Shown here: positions 47,601-59,600 of the stretch, one piece after another | Layout: the number at the start of each line of letters is the position of its first letter | Numbering within the stretch: position 1 is the stretch's first letter | Assembly (NCBI GenBank): GCA_003640385.1 | Contig: RCAB01000049.1 | Location: 166,878-230,877, forward strand | DNA length: 64,000 bases | Source: Setaria digitata | Lineage: Eukaryota > Nematoda > Chromadorea > Rhabditida > Setariidae | Reading direction: 5' to 3' | Notes under the pieces: model-generated | Told to the model about the DNA's origin: nothing | Databases searched by the model: none | Seen by the model: the letters and a program-made list of their open reading frames with translations, nothing else | Translations under genes and position numbers: made by a program

Positions 47601-50600
47601 GTAAAAAATCTTTTGAGTTTTCATCTCTAGCTTATCATCTTTTTCCTCAAAAGCCATGAGATGCCATTAAATGCAAAAACAGCCTCATTATCGAGTTTAG
47701 GAAAACCAGTCTGTTAAATTTAATGTAAATTTCAAAACTTCTCCCTCTCCTCACATTTCATTATAACATATCGAAATGTGAGTCATCCTTTACTATTATC
47801 TCTTCATTATTCATCTTCCACAAATTAAAACATCTCACCTTGAATTAACGTTGCAAAGTAAGAAATGAAATTTACCAAACTTGAAATGATGAAAATATAA
47901 ACAAGCTAACCTATGCTTTCGTCTTTTAAGTTTGAAGACTTTTATATTTTACTCATCATTATTAATTATTTGGCATCAATCTAACAGATCGGGGTTCTTC
48001 TTTAATAATTGATGAAAAAGATGAAATATTCAGGAATACTTCAATAAAAGCCAGCATATTTCCTTGAATACATGCATTAACACGGAAAAAGATAGCTATT
48101 AGAGAGTCATAAGTACGTATGTATCATCAACATCTCGTATATCCGGTAAGTTTCTGGCTGTTTTTTTTTTGACTTCATCAAACAATGATTTTACCTTTCG
48201 ATCGAGGGAAAAAACTTTCTTCCACGAACACTCACAATTAATTTGCGACAAAAAAAGGAACTTTTGAATAAATTTATTGTATCTTTTTTTTTCGAATTCA
48301 CGGAATTCCCTTAGTAATAAGACCGTAGCTGTTAGGTTAAAACTCGCATTAATTTCATTATATCTAACACATTCCATGCAAAAATTTCACTTCTTCGACC
48401 TAAATACTGAATTGCAATTATTTGAAAAATTACAAAAAAAAAAAATGGTATTCCTTGATGTAATGCAATCTCAATGAACGAATTTTTACTATCATTCGTC
48501 ATTTTCTTTTATTTTTATATTTTTCAATTTTATAAATATGATAGTATTTATAAAATTCTTTTCCTGCAGGTAAAATAACGCAAAAATAGTCCATAAAATT
48601 TCAGTTAGTTGAGAAAATTGTTACAAATGCTGTTTCAATCGCTAACAAACTTACAGCAGTTGAACTGGTTGGTTTTTGAACTTTTTGTTTTGATTTAGAA
48701 TTGCTGGTATGTTCATTCATCTAGTAAGGCTAATTATGAGTTAGAGCAAACAAGATCCATAAATGAAGAGATCTTCACCATAAAAAAAAGAAATTATATG
48801 ATAAAGAAGAATGAATATTTTTGTCATTCAATCTCATCTCATTTAAATGTAATCTACAGAAAAGGTTTTAAAGTGATAAAATTAATATAAAATTAATTAT
48901 GACTTTGGTTTTCTCTAATACATTCAAAAATAATGGAAATTTTGTCTACCATAAAAACTGCACACAAAAAAAAAAAAAAAATGAAGATTGCATAAGAGAT
49001 TAACAATGAAAGTAAAATAAATTGCATGGTATGGGAAGTTAAATGAAAAAAAAAAAAAAAAAAAAAAAACTTTCTCATTTAAATAAGAAAGAATCTAAAA
49101 TAGTGACCGAAAAATAAAAAAAAAGTAGTAGATATTAAATTTTCAGAACAATCATAAAGAAAGAAATAATGAAGATGCCAAAAAGGAAGTGATAATATCG
49201 TTTAACGATTTACAACAAGCGCGATGCCATTGGATACAACTTGACAAACTTAATTTACAAGTAATAATAATTAAACCACTGGTCTAACACTTGGCCTACT
49301 AGTTTTCACTTGAAAATATGGCAAGTTTCCTGCCAGTCTTCGCTTTCTGAATATGTCATTGACTCATCAGCTCTTTTACAGTGCTTGATGTTCAAACAGA
49401 TTTCATACATTTGTTAATCTAATTATTAATAAGCCAATGGTGAGAGATTTAAAAACATTGTTATTTGTTTACAGTTTAAAGCAATCCAATTAACATTTGG
49501 TTATGTAATGGAAGAATTCGAACAAATGCGACCGCTCTGGAAATTTGGAAAAAATTACCGGAAGGAAAAGCTATATAACGATCAAAGTTTTCAGTTAGTT
49601 TTCCCTCTTAGACAGACTTGACAAAAGCTTAAAACTTATTGTACAACTCTTGTAATCAAACTGTGTTAACTTTAGTTACAATTAATTACGTCATTTTAGT
49701 GATCACTGTAGCTCCTTCCAAGCAGCACTAACAATAATAATTGAATCTGTGGATGAGCCAAATGGTATACGCAAATTTATTCGTAATATTGGCGCTCGGC
49801 ATTTCTTTTATGATGTCTACGAGCCACATACGAAGGAAAAGTTTAATTTGCTAATTACATTGAGTTCTTATTAATTAAAAAATATACCAAACAAAAACAA
49901 TGAACAGAATGGATATGTAAATGCCAAATTAAGATTTATATAGCAGAGAAAAGAAAAATTTTCAGAAAAGCTATTCATCAATACGATCTAAAAGTGCCAT
50001 AAAGTCACGTCTTTTTAAGAACATAATCTCAGGATCGTAGTCTCGCTTTTTTAGGATCACACTCTCACCAAGATTATTTCGTATTATACAGTGCAATATT
50101 CCACCTTTAATATTCAAACATTAGCAGTTCTTCTGCTCAACTGAATAATTAACAAAGCCATAAGTAAACTGGTCACCGAAATGAACAATATACTGTACCA
50201 TTTCGAAACCAACTTTTAATCAGTATCAAAACTTATACTGAAATTTCTGTTTCACAGGCTATCATATCTAAACTGATTTACTCTTTTTCTTACATATTAT
50301 AGAAGCGTCCTTCTAGGTGATATTTAAATCGATGATCATGTCTTTATGCGAGGTAGCCAAAGATGATATGGATGAAAAACAACTACAGTGTTGGCGTACG
50401 GTAAGTTACAATCAAAATTTTATTTTACTTCCTCTGGAACTATCAGTTATTAAATTAGCTTCTTATTTGAAAATGCTTTGGTTGCATTCTAAGTACTTCA
50501 TTCATCTATTTTGCTCGCAACCTTTGAAAACAGCTAGTAATGCAACTAACCACAAACTGTTCTGAAATTACGATAGATATAACAATACATTTGAGTTATT

Positions 50601-53600
50601 TTGGAAGAGCATCCAATTCAAAAATTCTAACATGTTGAAAGAGTGTTTAGCTTTTCGAAAAAATTCAAACAGCTTTCAATGATGGACTTGCAACCCAGCG
50701 AAAACGCTACCTTCGCAAATCTATAGTTGGGAAAGAAATGGGAATTTTAGCAACTATTTGGAAACAAGTTCGAACAAAGTATATGGAAGAGGATGGAAAC
50801 TTAACAAAGTGTAGTGCCTTGGTTAGTAAAGATGTGTGATCTCTTACATGAGTAAATCTTTCAATTCCTTTAGTTTTCGAGAAATTTAGAAAATTTTTAG
50901 ATGAGAAGTCAGAAATTCGTTTAATTTACGAAAAGCTGGATGGATATCAGCCTTGAATAGAGAAGTCGTCAAATTTATATTTATATACGCCAAAAAAAAA
51001 TCCAAAAACTGCAAAATAGTTAATGTAGATGTATGAAGCACTTCAACGTTATTGCCGGAAGATACCCAAAACAAAACAGTACAGTCGAAAACTGAAAGAA
51101 ATTGCCGACCAGACGATCAATGTAAGTCTATAAGGTCAGAAGTAAATCAAGAGATTTCCAAATGCCCCACAGATATCAACTAGTATCAAGTCGATTTACA
51201 AGGCCTAGAAACATACCCAACCCATCTCAAGAATCCTACCAGGCAGTATTTCTCTCGAAGTAAGCCTAAATGATAATTTAATAATATATATAATATATAG
51301 GCAATGAATAAAGTGATAACTGCATATGATAGCACTTACGGATTGACAGAATTAGTCGACAGACTCGATTCATACTGCTACCTATGTTGTACTATAAATG
51401 TAAGTCCACGAATCCTTTGGATGGCTTTCAATGAAGGTAAGCCAGGATGAATTTTATTTTAAGCATTCATCTTCAGTTTTTAAGCTTCAAACCAATTTTA
51501 TTCTTCTTACCCATCACAAAAAAGTAGTTATTTTTAAAATGACATGCACTTCCTTCCTTCTGTATATTTTTCTGCATCATCCAATCAAAGGCTTTTTTTT
51601 ACTAGAAAAATGATGCTACTTAAAAATTGAACAATGGAATATTACTATTTATAACTATAATTACTTCGAAAAATCTGATAAAATGCATAATCTTTTTTAA
51701 ACAATGATATGAGTACATTTTAGGCTTCGAAAACATTATCACTAGCAAGTTGGATGAAGACATAATTCAGGTAAAACAGATATGGTGGAAGGTTGCTCGA
51801 GTTCTAGAACAGGTTTGGTCCTTAGGCAACAGACAGATTTTCAGACATGTTAGATTACTTAATTAGCTGAAGTTAGAAATCGAACTCAAGGATCACAGGG
51901 ATAAACTCCGACTATTTTGATTTGATCTCATACACAAATACTTCAGTTTAGCGAAGAAAAATTTCAGTGAAAAGCATAAATCCAATAAATTTCATTAGCT
52001 CTCTTTGGCCAAATTATCTTTCAATATAAGATTGAAAAGAAAGCGATAACTGTAAAAGAGAGAAGCTGTGGATGAAAATTACGTCACTGACTCTATTAAT
52101 TTTGAGGTTATCAAAAACTTTATTGCATCGAATTTGCACATCTGGAAGCGAATCAATGGAATCGAATGAGATTTGAATCTTCCCACACAAGCTTATATGA
52201 CAAATGATTGTTTATAAATTACAGCTCAGTGTTTATAGAGTGGGAGATAGATATTTGCGATTTATTTTATGTTAGACAGAGCAATGAGACTTGGAATGTG
52301 TGTAAATTATATCTAAATAATAAACTGCCTTCAAATATTATATTCATTTTGAAGTTGATAACTGTAACAGCCCGAAAATAGGAAGCAAATTAAGAATAAA
52401 AACCGATGCATCAAATCAAAGTAGGCATAATGTAAGCAGTGAAAAGCTTATCATCACGTAGTAACATAAAAAGAAAAATGTGCTTCGTTAATCCGTGAAT
52501 ATATGGCCTTCTACATAGATTTCAAACTGTGTAAAAATGAACTAACTCTCAGTTCCCTTTCCTGATTTAGAAAATTAGCGCTATTTACGGTAACCATTGA
52601 ACCAAGTTTTGCATTCAGCTGTTGATTCTAAAAAAGGCATTTTTTTTTTTTTGTTTTAAGAGATTCAAACTTCAAAGATCTAAAAATACGAAGTCATAGC
52701 TAACATAACTGCTGGTAACATCTAAAACATTGGAGTGAATAAGATGATTCTACCACACAAGTGATATTAATATTTGATTCAATTTTCCTGCCATTGTATT
52801 ACAGCAAAATACTGATACTTTTTTACTTAAAAAAATTTAAAGAAAAATTTTGAAGTTAATTTCTCCATTGTCATCGTCTACGTTCATAGGAGATATCGTT
52901 TTAATATATTATTTCTCAGAAATGTGAAAAAAAGAAATAGAAATACAATGCCTGCTTTCCTACCATAATGCATAACAATTCACGAAAATGTGACAAAAAG
53001 TAAGCAAGATCTTACGCATCGATGAGCATTTCCAATTTCTTCTTCAAGTCGTTGAAGTTGGACATCTTTCATTGCCAGCTGTTCACGATACAGTACCAAA
53101 TTTGCTTCCAACGATGCGATCTGAACTGAGTAAAAAAAATGGATACATAATGAAATCTTGCTCTAAGCAAGCAAGAATGTCAGAGGCAATGAAAAAATCT
53201 GTCTAACTGAATGTAGTATTTTCCCAAAAAAAAAAAAAAAAAAAATGAAGTTTGACTGAAGTATTTCAGCATAAGGGGAATAACACTGACATATTCAACC
53301 AACATTTCATTTTTTTTTTTTTTTTGAATAATTAAAATTTGAGCTAGTTATGAATTCGGAATCGTTCCAAAAATCCACAGTTTTTTAAGCGGTAGTCTTT
53401 TTCTCAGCATAACAGTTTCTCTCCCCTTTCCCTCACCCATATATCAGTTTTGTTTCGGAAGTTTTATGTCTTAAAAATTTCTGGAATAGTGCTACAGGAA
53501 AGAAAAGTAATAGCAACTAAAAATTTTACCTGATTTTGATAATTTCCACAGCCTCCATCAATCAAATCCCCGTTAGGTGCATCTTTCATCATAATTTCAG

Positions 53601-56600
53601 CGTTATTCTTCAACCGTAAGATATGATTGTGCTAAAAAGACTCGTATTTTAGAAGCTATGAACAATAATGAGCAAATATAAAATTAAAGGAAAGTAATAA
53701 AAGGATTTTTTAAACAAGCTGAAGGTCACACATATGTACATTAACATATATATTCTATTGGGATTCTGTAGGCAGAGCAGAACTTGCAAAAAGATACGAT
53801 CTGCTAGTATTTAAATAACTGCTTTAAAACTGAAAGCAAAGCAGATTCCATACAAAAGGAAAACAAACTCAACAGAATATGTAAATTATTTCCGAGGCTT
53901 TAAAAAAGTTAATATTCCATTTTTTTTTCGATGAGAATTGAACTTAACAAATCCAGGAATAAGGTCAAAGAGTCTGGACTTCGCCAAAAAAAAGAAGGAA
54001 AGAGAGAAAGAATTCAAGCGACCAAGAAAGATAGACATGAAGTTGTTGTATCAACAAATCAGAGCGAGAAATATAAGTTGATCATTGCAAAAGCGCTTTG
54101 ATAATAATATTAATAAATACTTATAATTAACTGAATAATAATAATAAACGATCGCGCAAAGCGAGGCACTGAAAGATGAAATGTGTTAAACAACAACTGT
54201 CAAATGATGCACATATCAGGTGTGTGTGCCAACCAACACCGATTTTTGAGTGGCGAAAATAAAAAACCTAATGGTTGAAGAAACTAGATTTTTAATCGGT
54301 TTTAAAAAATTTTAAATAGCATTCTGCAAAATAAAATTTTGATCGACAGTGAATCCACAATGGATCAGTAAAATCGTACAGTTTAAATGATCCAAAAAAA
54401 AAAGAGAGCAGAAGAATACAAAATTTATTTCATAATTCCAGGAATCGGTCTTACTTTCTTGGCTCCAAAATAATAGGATAATTCCCTATTCTTTCCTGTA
54501 AATTTGAACACATGAAGAAGTCACATACCAACTTCTTTGCATCTTCTGCTTCAAGCTATGTTTCCAAAATAATTTGGAAATTTTAATCTTTTAAGATGAA
54601 GATGTGAAATCAAAATGATTTTAATTTCACAGTGCATGTATCCTAATTAGGGAAAGACTACTCAAGAAGTCGAAATTAGTTTTTTTTTTTTTGTCTCGAG
54701 GTCGGTAAAATTGGTAATAAATTAGCCTATTACGAATCGGCAAATAAACATGGACGATAGAAATGATGATTAAAAGATTGGCCAATATCAACATCTTTAT
54801 ATCAGTTTATCCGAGATTCTAGTGCAATAATATCCGCTAAAATAGTGCTTATCATGTACCAGGATGTTATCTTCTGTAACCTATTCTTTTTTGTAAACAA
54901 CACTTCATTAGATCAACGGATGAGTTTACCATTATCTGATAACATACGAAGCACCATATCTCATCTCACGTTTCAAATCGGTATGGTCAATGGCAGTAAA
55001 TGGGGAAAGTGGGACACAAAAGAGAGATACCAGTTTAAAAAAATTAGAAGAGATAACAAAGAATTAAGTGTCAACCTTGACACTGTCTAATTGCTTTGAA
55101 CAATATATGAAAGAAACCTCATAGTTCCTATATTCTTATTTTTTTAAAGAACAGTTAAGTAAACAAAAGATGAAAGGTTTTCTTAGAAAGCTCATAAAAA
55201 AAAATTGAGAAAAACAGTCTGGGAAGTGAAGAACTCTTCTTGAAATATTACAATTGCCAGGATGCTGTATGTCATAAGATATCAGTATACAACAACGATA
55301 TACTTAGTAATTAAATATCATATTCTTTCAATTTCGATTCATCAAACTATGTAAATTTAGAAACGCCCGTACAAAAAATTTTGTTTACTAAATGAATGTG
55401 CTGAAGAGTGCTCCTAATCATATAGATGAGCAAACGGATAAGAGATTAAGGTTTCGTTAATATATTAACAATTAATCAACAAAATTTGAATAATTCATTA
55501 ATTCTTCGAAAACAACGAACTTTCATTTAGACATACAATACATATTTCATTGTTTTGCATCACGGTGATGGCTTCAGTTAAACTTGAATTCATTGTAATT
55601 AGAATCTCAAATAGTTAGGTCCCACTCAATTTCACATTAAAAATTTCTGCTACTTCACAACATAAAAAAGAGAAAAGGGTTTCATAAAATGTATCATGTA
55701 AAGTTGTTGAATGGTAATAACAAGGAAATTTCCGCAAATGAGATATTTCAATGAAAACATAAATAATTCCCGCAAAAATAAAGATACAACCGTTCCTGCT
55801 CATATTACAAAGAGCTAAAAAATGTTTATGTTAACCTACATTGATTGTTAATTTTTCTTCATTTCTAAAATATTCTAATTATATATGTCGGAAGAGCAAA
55901 AAATTTTTTGCAACTCTAAAATGTATATCACACACAATACATTGAAATGAAACTACTCCCATGTTAATCGATGAAAACATAAATTTTCTCCAAATTGCAA
56001 ACGTCGCAAATACACAGAAAATTTAACAGCAAAACAAATTAAATAATGTAGCAAAAGGTGTTCTTTGTCATATATTCTGATGATAGATTCTATCTATTTC
56101 ATTTCCTTTGCTGAAAAAAAAAAAAAATTTTTAGACCTTTCAATGAATAGCACTAATTCTAACTGTGGAAAACTATGAAATTGAAATATGTGTCCAAGCA
56201 AAAGATACTGCCGCACATTTGCATCACTAAATCTACTTCGACAAAATCATCAGCAGAAGTAAAAGACTTTCATTAGCGGCAATCAAAGTGGGATGAGTTG
56301 ATTAGATTTGACTCTTGTGTTGATGCTGTTAACAAGAATCATAAAATACTCAGGCTGAAGAACGATAATGTAGCAGTACAATATGAGTAAGTCACGTTTC
56401 CGATCAGCATACCATAGTAGGGTGCTCATCGAGCAGTCTTATTTTTAACCAAGCTAGCTAGCGTGACAATCAACAAGGGATTGAATACGAAGAAAGAGAA
56501 ACTCATATAAAGCTTTCTTTTTTATTGAACTATGATATCTGTCACCAAAGAACGCATCTAAGAAGTCTGTATTGATTACCGAAAACTGAAGAGCAACAGC

Positions 56601-59600
56601 TTATCCACAGCTTAAGCTATTTGAAGCATCGTTTTTCCTCCAAAATTTATAAAAAAGTAAATGCAATACTAAGGGAATTCAAGGATCAATATCCTATTGT
56701 TTAATGACGAGTACTTAAAAATATAAGTTTGACTATTCCAATAAACAAATTCTTACTTCATTTATTTGATTCTGTAGTTCCATAAAAACAGGTGGATGTT
56801 TACGAGCATATTCAAGTAGCCGTTCACAGTTTTTTCGTAAAGTTTCCGGATTTAAGAGTTCTCTTTCATCACATTCTATTTCTTTCAACAAAGTGTCCAA
56901 AATGATAGCTTTTTCATCATTAAAATTTACAGATGGACTCGCAGAATTCAAAATCTATAAAAGAAATAATGAAAGTAAGAAGCTGGTACTGTTATACAAT
57001 TAAAAGGTAGTTTTCCATTGATTTCAAAACACCTTAAAAATAAAGCTTCTGAAATAGAAATTAACCTCTAAAGCTTCGTCGCGAAATTGATCACTAGGTA
57101 GCAGTAACTTCAGCTGATTGATGACATCTAAAGATTTCCATCAATGAAAATGAAACAACAAGAAGGAAGTAATTACACATATTCTGCGTAATGTCAATGC
57201 ACAGAATATCGTTCTTATTTTTGAATGAAATACCGAATTAAAAAAGTCAATTAGCTGTGGATCTGGAACATTCCATTTAATTGATGCTCAAAACGTTTAC
57301 ATAAATCATGAAGACGATTAATTAGACACTAATTACACCTTACCAGCAAATTTGCATGCAAATTTAACATCATTCGTTTTTTCGTAGAATTTGAGTTGTA
57401 TTTGAAGCAACTGTGCTATTCGCTCTGCCCTAGCCAGCTTTGTTGCTAGCTGAAAATTCCCTCAAAACATAAGAATCTATAACATTAAGAAACACTTGTT
57501 TTCATTCCCTATTTTCTTCTATATTTATTAATATGTATTAATAACTTTATACTTTTAAAATATTTTATTTAAATTTCAATAAGAATACACCAAGTTTTAT
57601 TCCATTTCTTCTGCTTTACAAACTCTACATTCTTCTTACTAGGCTGCATTAAAAGTTATAAAGCTTACAGTCTTGTTAATATCGCGCAAAGTATTGATTT
57701 CCTGTGATTTATTAGCATTAGCACAACTTTCAAACTCCTGGAAAATATTGAGTACAACACTTTATTTTCATTGTATCACTTCTTTTCTAATCTCTGTTAT
57801 AGAAAGTTTTATGTAGTTTTATAGTAGGCCAGTAAAGTTCAGATGATAATACTGTTTGAGGGACGTTGCCAACGGACAAAAGCAATTTTGAATAATTGGT
57901 AGCAGATAAAGAAAATTACAAGAGATGACGTCTCATCGAAGGATGCTTCTTTTTTATCCCGTTTGGAGCTGCTCTTATTACTGTCGTTGTTGTCTTTTTC
58001 TGATGGTCTTCTGTAATCAAATGTTTGTTTCTGTAATGGATTTTGTTATTTTTCGCACGAACATAATTTCCAAACTAAAAAATGGTTTTAAGAAACTGAA
58101 ATACCTTGATTAAAACATTGGTTTCAATTTCTTTAAACTCAGTATATCATTTATCTCCTACTACAAAAAGTTCTCCGATTTAACAATTTAACGCATAAAG
58201 GATTGTATTGATGATATTAAAACAGCAAAGATACTCTCCTTTGCCAAAAATTTTCGACAAATTAGACACTACTACTTGAAAATTTTTAAAATACCTCCAA
58301 TCACAGTCCGTGGATTTACGATTTAAATGAACCAAAGTTCGACCATCCATTTCTTCTCTATTTGTCAGTGCAATATCCAATTCCGAACTTCTTTCAAGAT
58401 ATTTCTTTTTCGCTGTTGACCAAGTAGCATCAAAAGACAATCTTCGCGTAACTGTATCCTCTTTGGTTCTTAATTAGAAATTTATTCAAAAGAAAAGTGA
58501 TTGAGCGTTACAAGTTAACTGAATATTCGTGAAAGGGAAGATCGCTGCTTGGTCTGTTTTCTTTCTAAGATAAATGAAACAGCAATGATAAAAAAAGAAA
58601 TGATGAGAAGTAATGAAGGCAGAAAATCTGTTACCAGACCGCTCAAGCAACATGTTTTTAGATGATAGAGGAAACTCAGGCCAATGACGGTATCTTCAAT
58701 GATGATAATTATGAGTAATTTTGCTACTATTATCACATAATCGAATCCTGATGATATAAAATTTCTAAACTATGATAAGATACTATTTTTTCAGTGACTG
58801 TAACTTTCACAGCATATAATCCTACGCTCTGATCCTTTTCTAATATTATTAGCTAGGCCCGGTCAAATCTTAAATTTTATATGAGAAACGAACAAACAGA
58901 AGTTAAAAAATAGTTCAAAGAACAGATGCTGAAACTGTCAAGAACTTTCGAAACTCATAGAAAACTTTTACAAACTGGAAAAAGAAGTAAACACCTATGT
59001 TTTCTACTCGTTTAATTCCCAAAACACCTTTATTCTTGAGGAAGCATTTATTTTTAGGGCAGGTAAATTAATCATTAAAAAAAAAAAGCTTTTGTCAATA
59101 CCAATAAATCAGTCAAAAAACCTCTTTCTTGCTCTGAAACAATATTGCGAGCAAGGTGTGTTTTCTAAATAATGGTAATGCTTTATTCTTTACTCATTTT
59201 GTTCTTCATTCCTTCAATAAACCGTTATTCATTTTTTTCCCTTAACTAACAGAATAAGTGATATATATTAACAATGCAGAAACAATATAAAAAACAACAA
59301 GAATGGCAATATACCTGAACAAAAAGGAACCTTCAACACATTCAATTAAATTAAAACCGAAATGTTTGTAACAAAATCGACTCAAAACTAAATGTGGAAG
59401 CCAACAAAAAGAAATATATATTTGACAAAAATATTTCTTTTAGTAACTGTGATTGAACAGCTGCCGATTACACGTAATGAAGAGTGAACTCATAAAATCA
59501 CAAATGAGTAGATTCAGTATAGACTGAGTTGAATATTTGCTTCATCTAGTTACCACAGCGGTCCAACTCGTCACAAATACTTTGTTACTTTGATTTTAGA

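Larger units (their letters stand above)
42436..48654 (-). other. Largest intron of the coiled-coil gene
   Basis: About 6.2 kb, very AT-rich. It holds a GC-rich exon-like block at 43765-43850, a 46-bp foldback at 44866-44963 and an exon-like stretch at 48111-48230, all on or readable from the minus strand. Otherwise I see only A/T tracts. Confidence 0.5.
33598..48720 (-). other. Coiled-coil gene, segment 3: central rod
   Basis: Exons 48655-48720, 42397-42435, 41119-41189, 40779-40914, 40363-40470, 39936-40148, 39688-39834, 39307-39390, 39095-39181, 38647-38762, 38019-38133, 37514-37663, 37056-37145, 36761-36915, 36333-36521, 35884-36070, 35450-35542, 35126-35275 and 33598-34757 encode residues ~593-1711. 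Nearly every exon reads as continuous Leu/Glu/Lys/Gln heptads. The last is unusually long (1,160 bases) and contains a less helical Ser/Asp-rich hinge (about 34.4-34.7 kb) before the coil resumes. The exon at 39936 ends with a GC donor (CAG|GCAAGT). The exon at 48655-48720 begins with ATG directly after its acceptor and could also be an alternative first exon. Confidence 0.8.

Noticed and set aside
54845..55090. Plus-strand open frame with a charged C-terminal half
   Set aside because: Lies within a coiled-coil intron; I could find no splice partner or family resemblance, and the first half is Phe/Asn-rich low-complexity.
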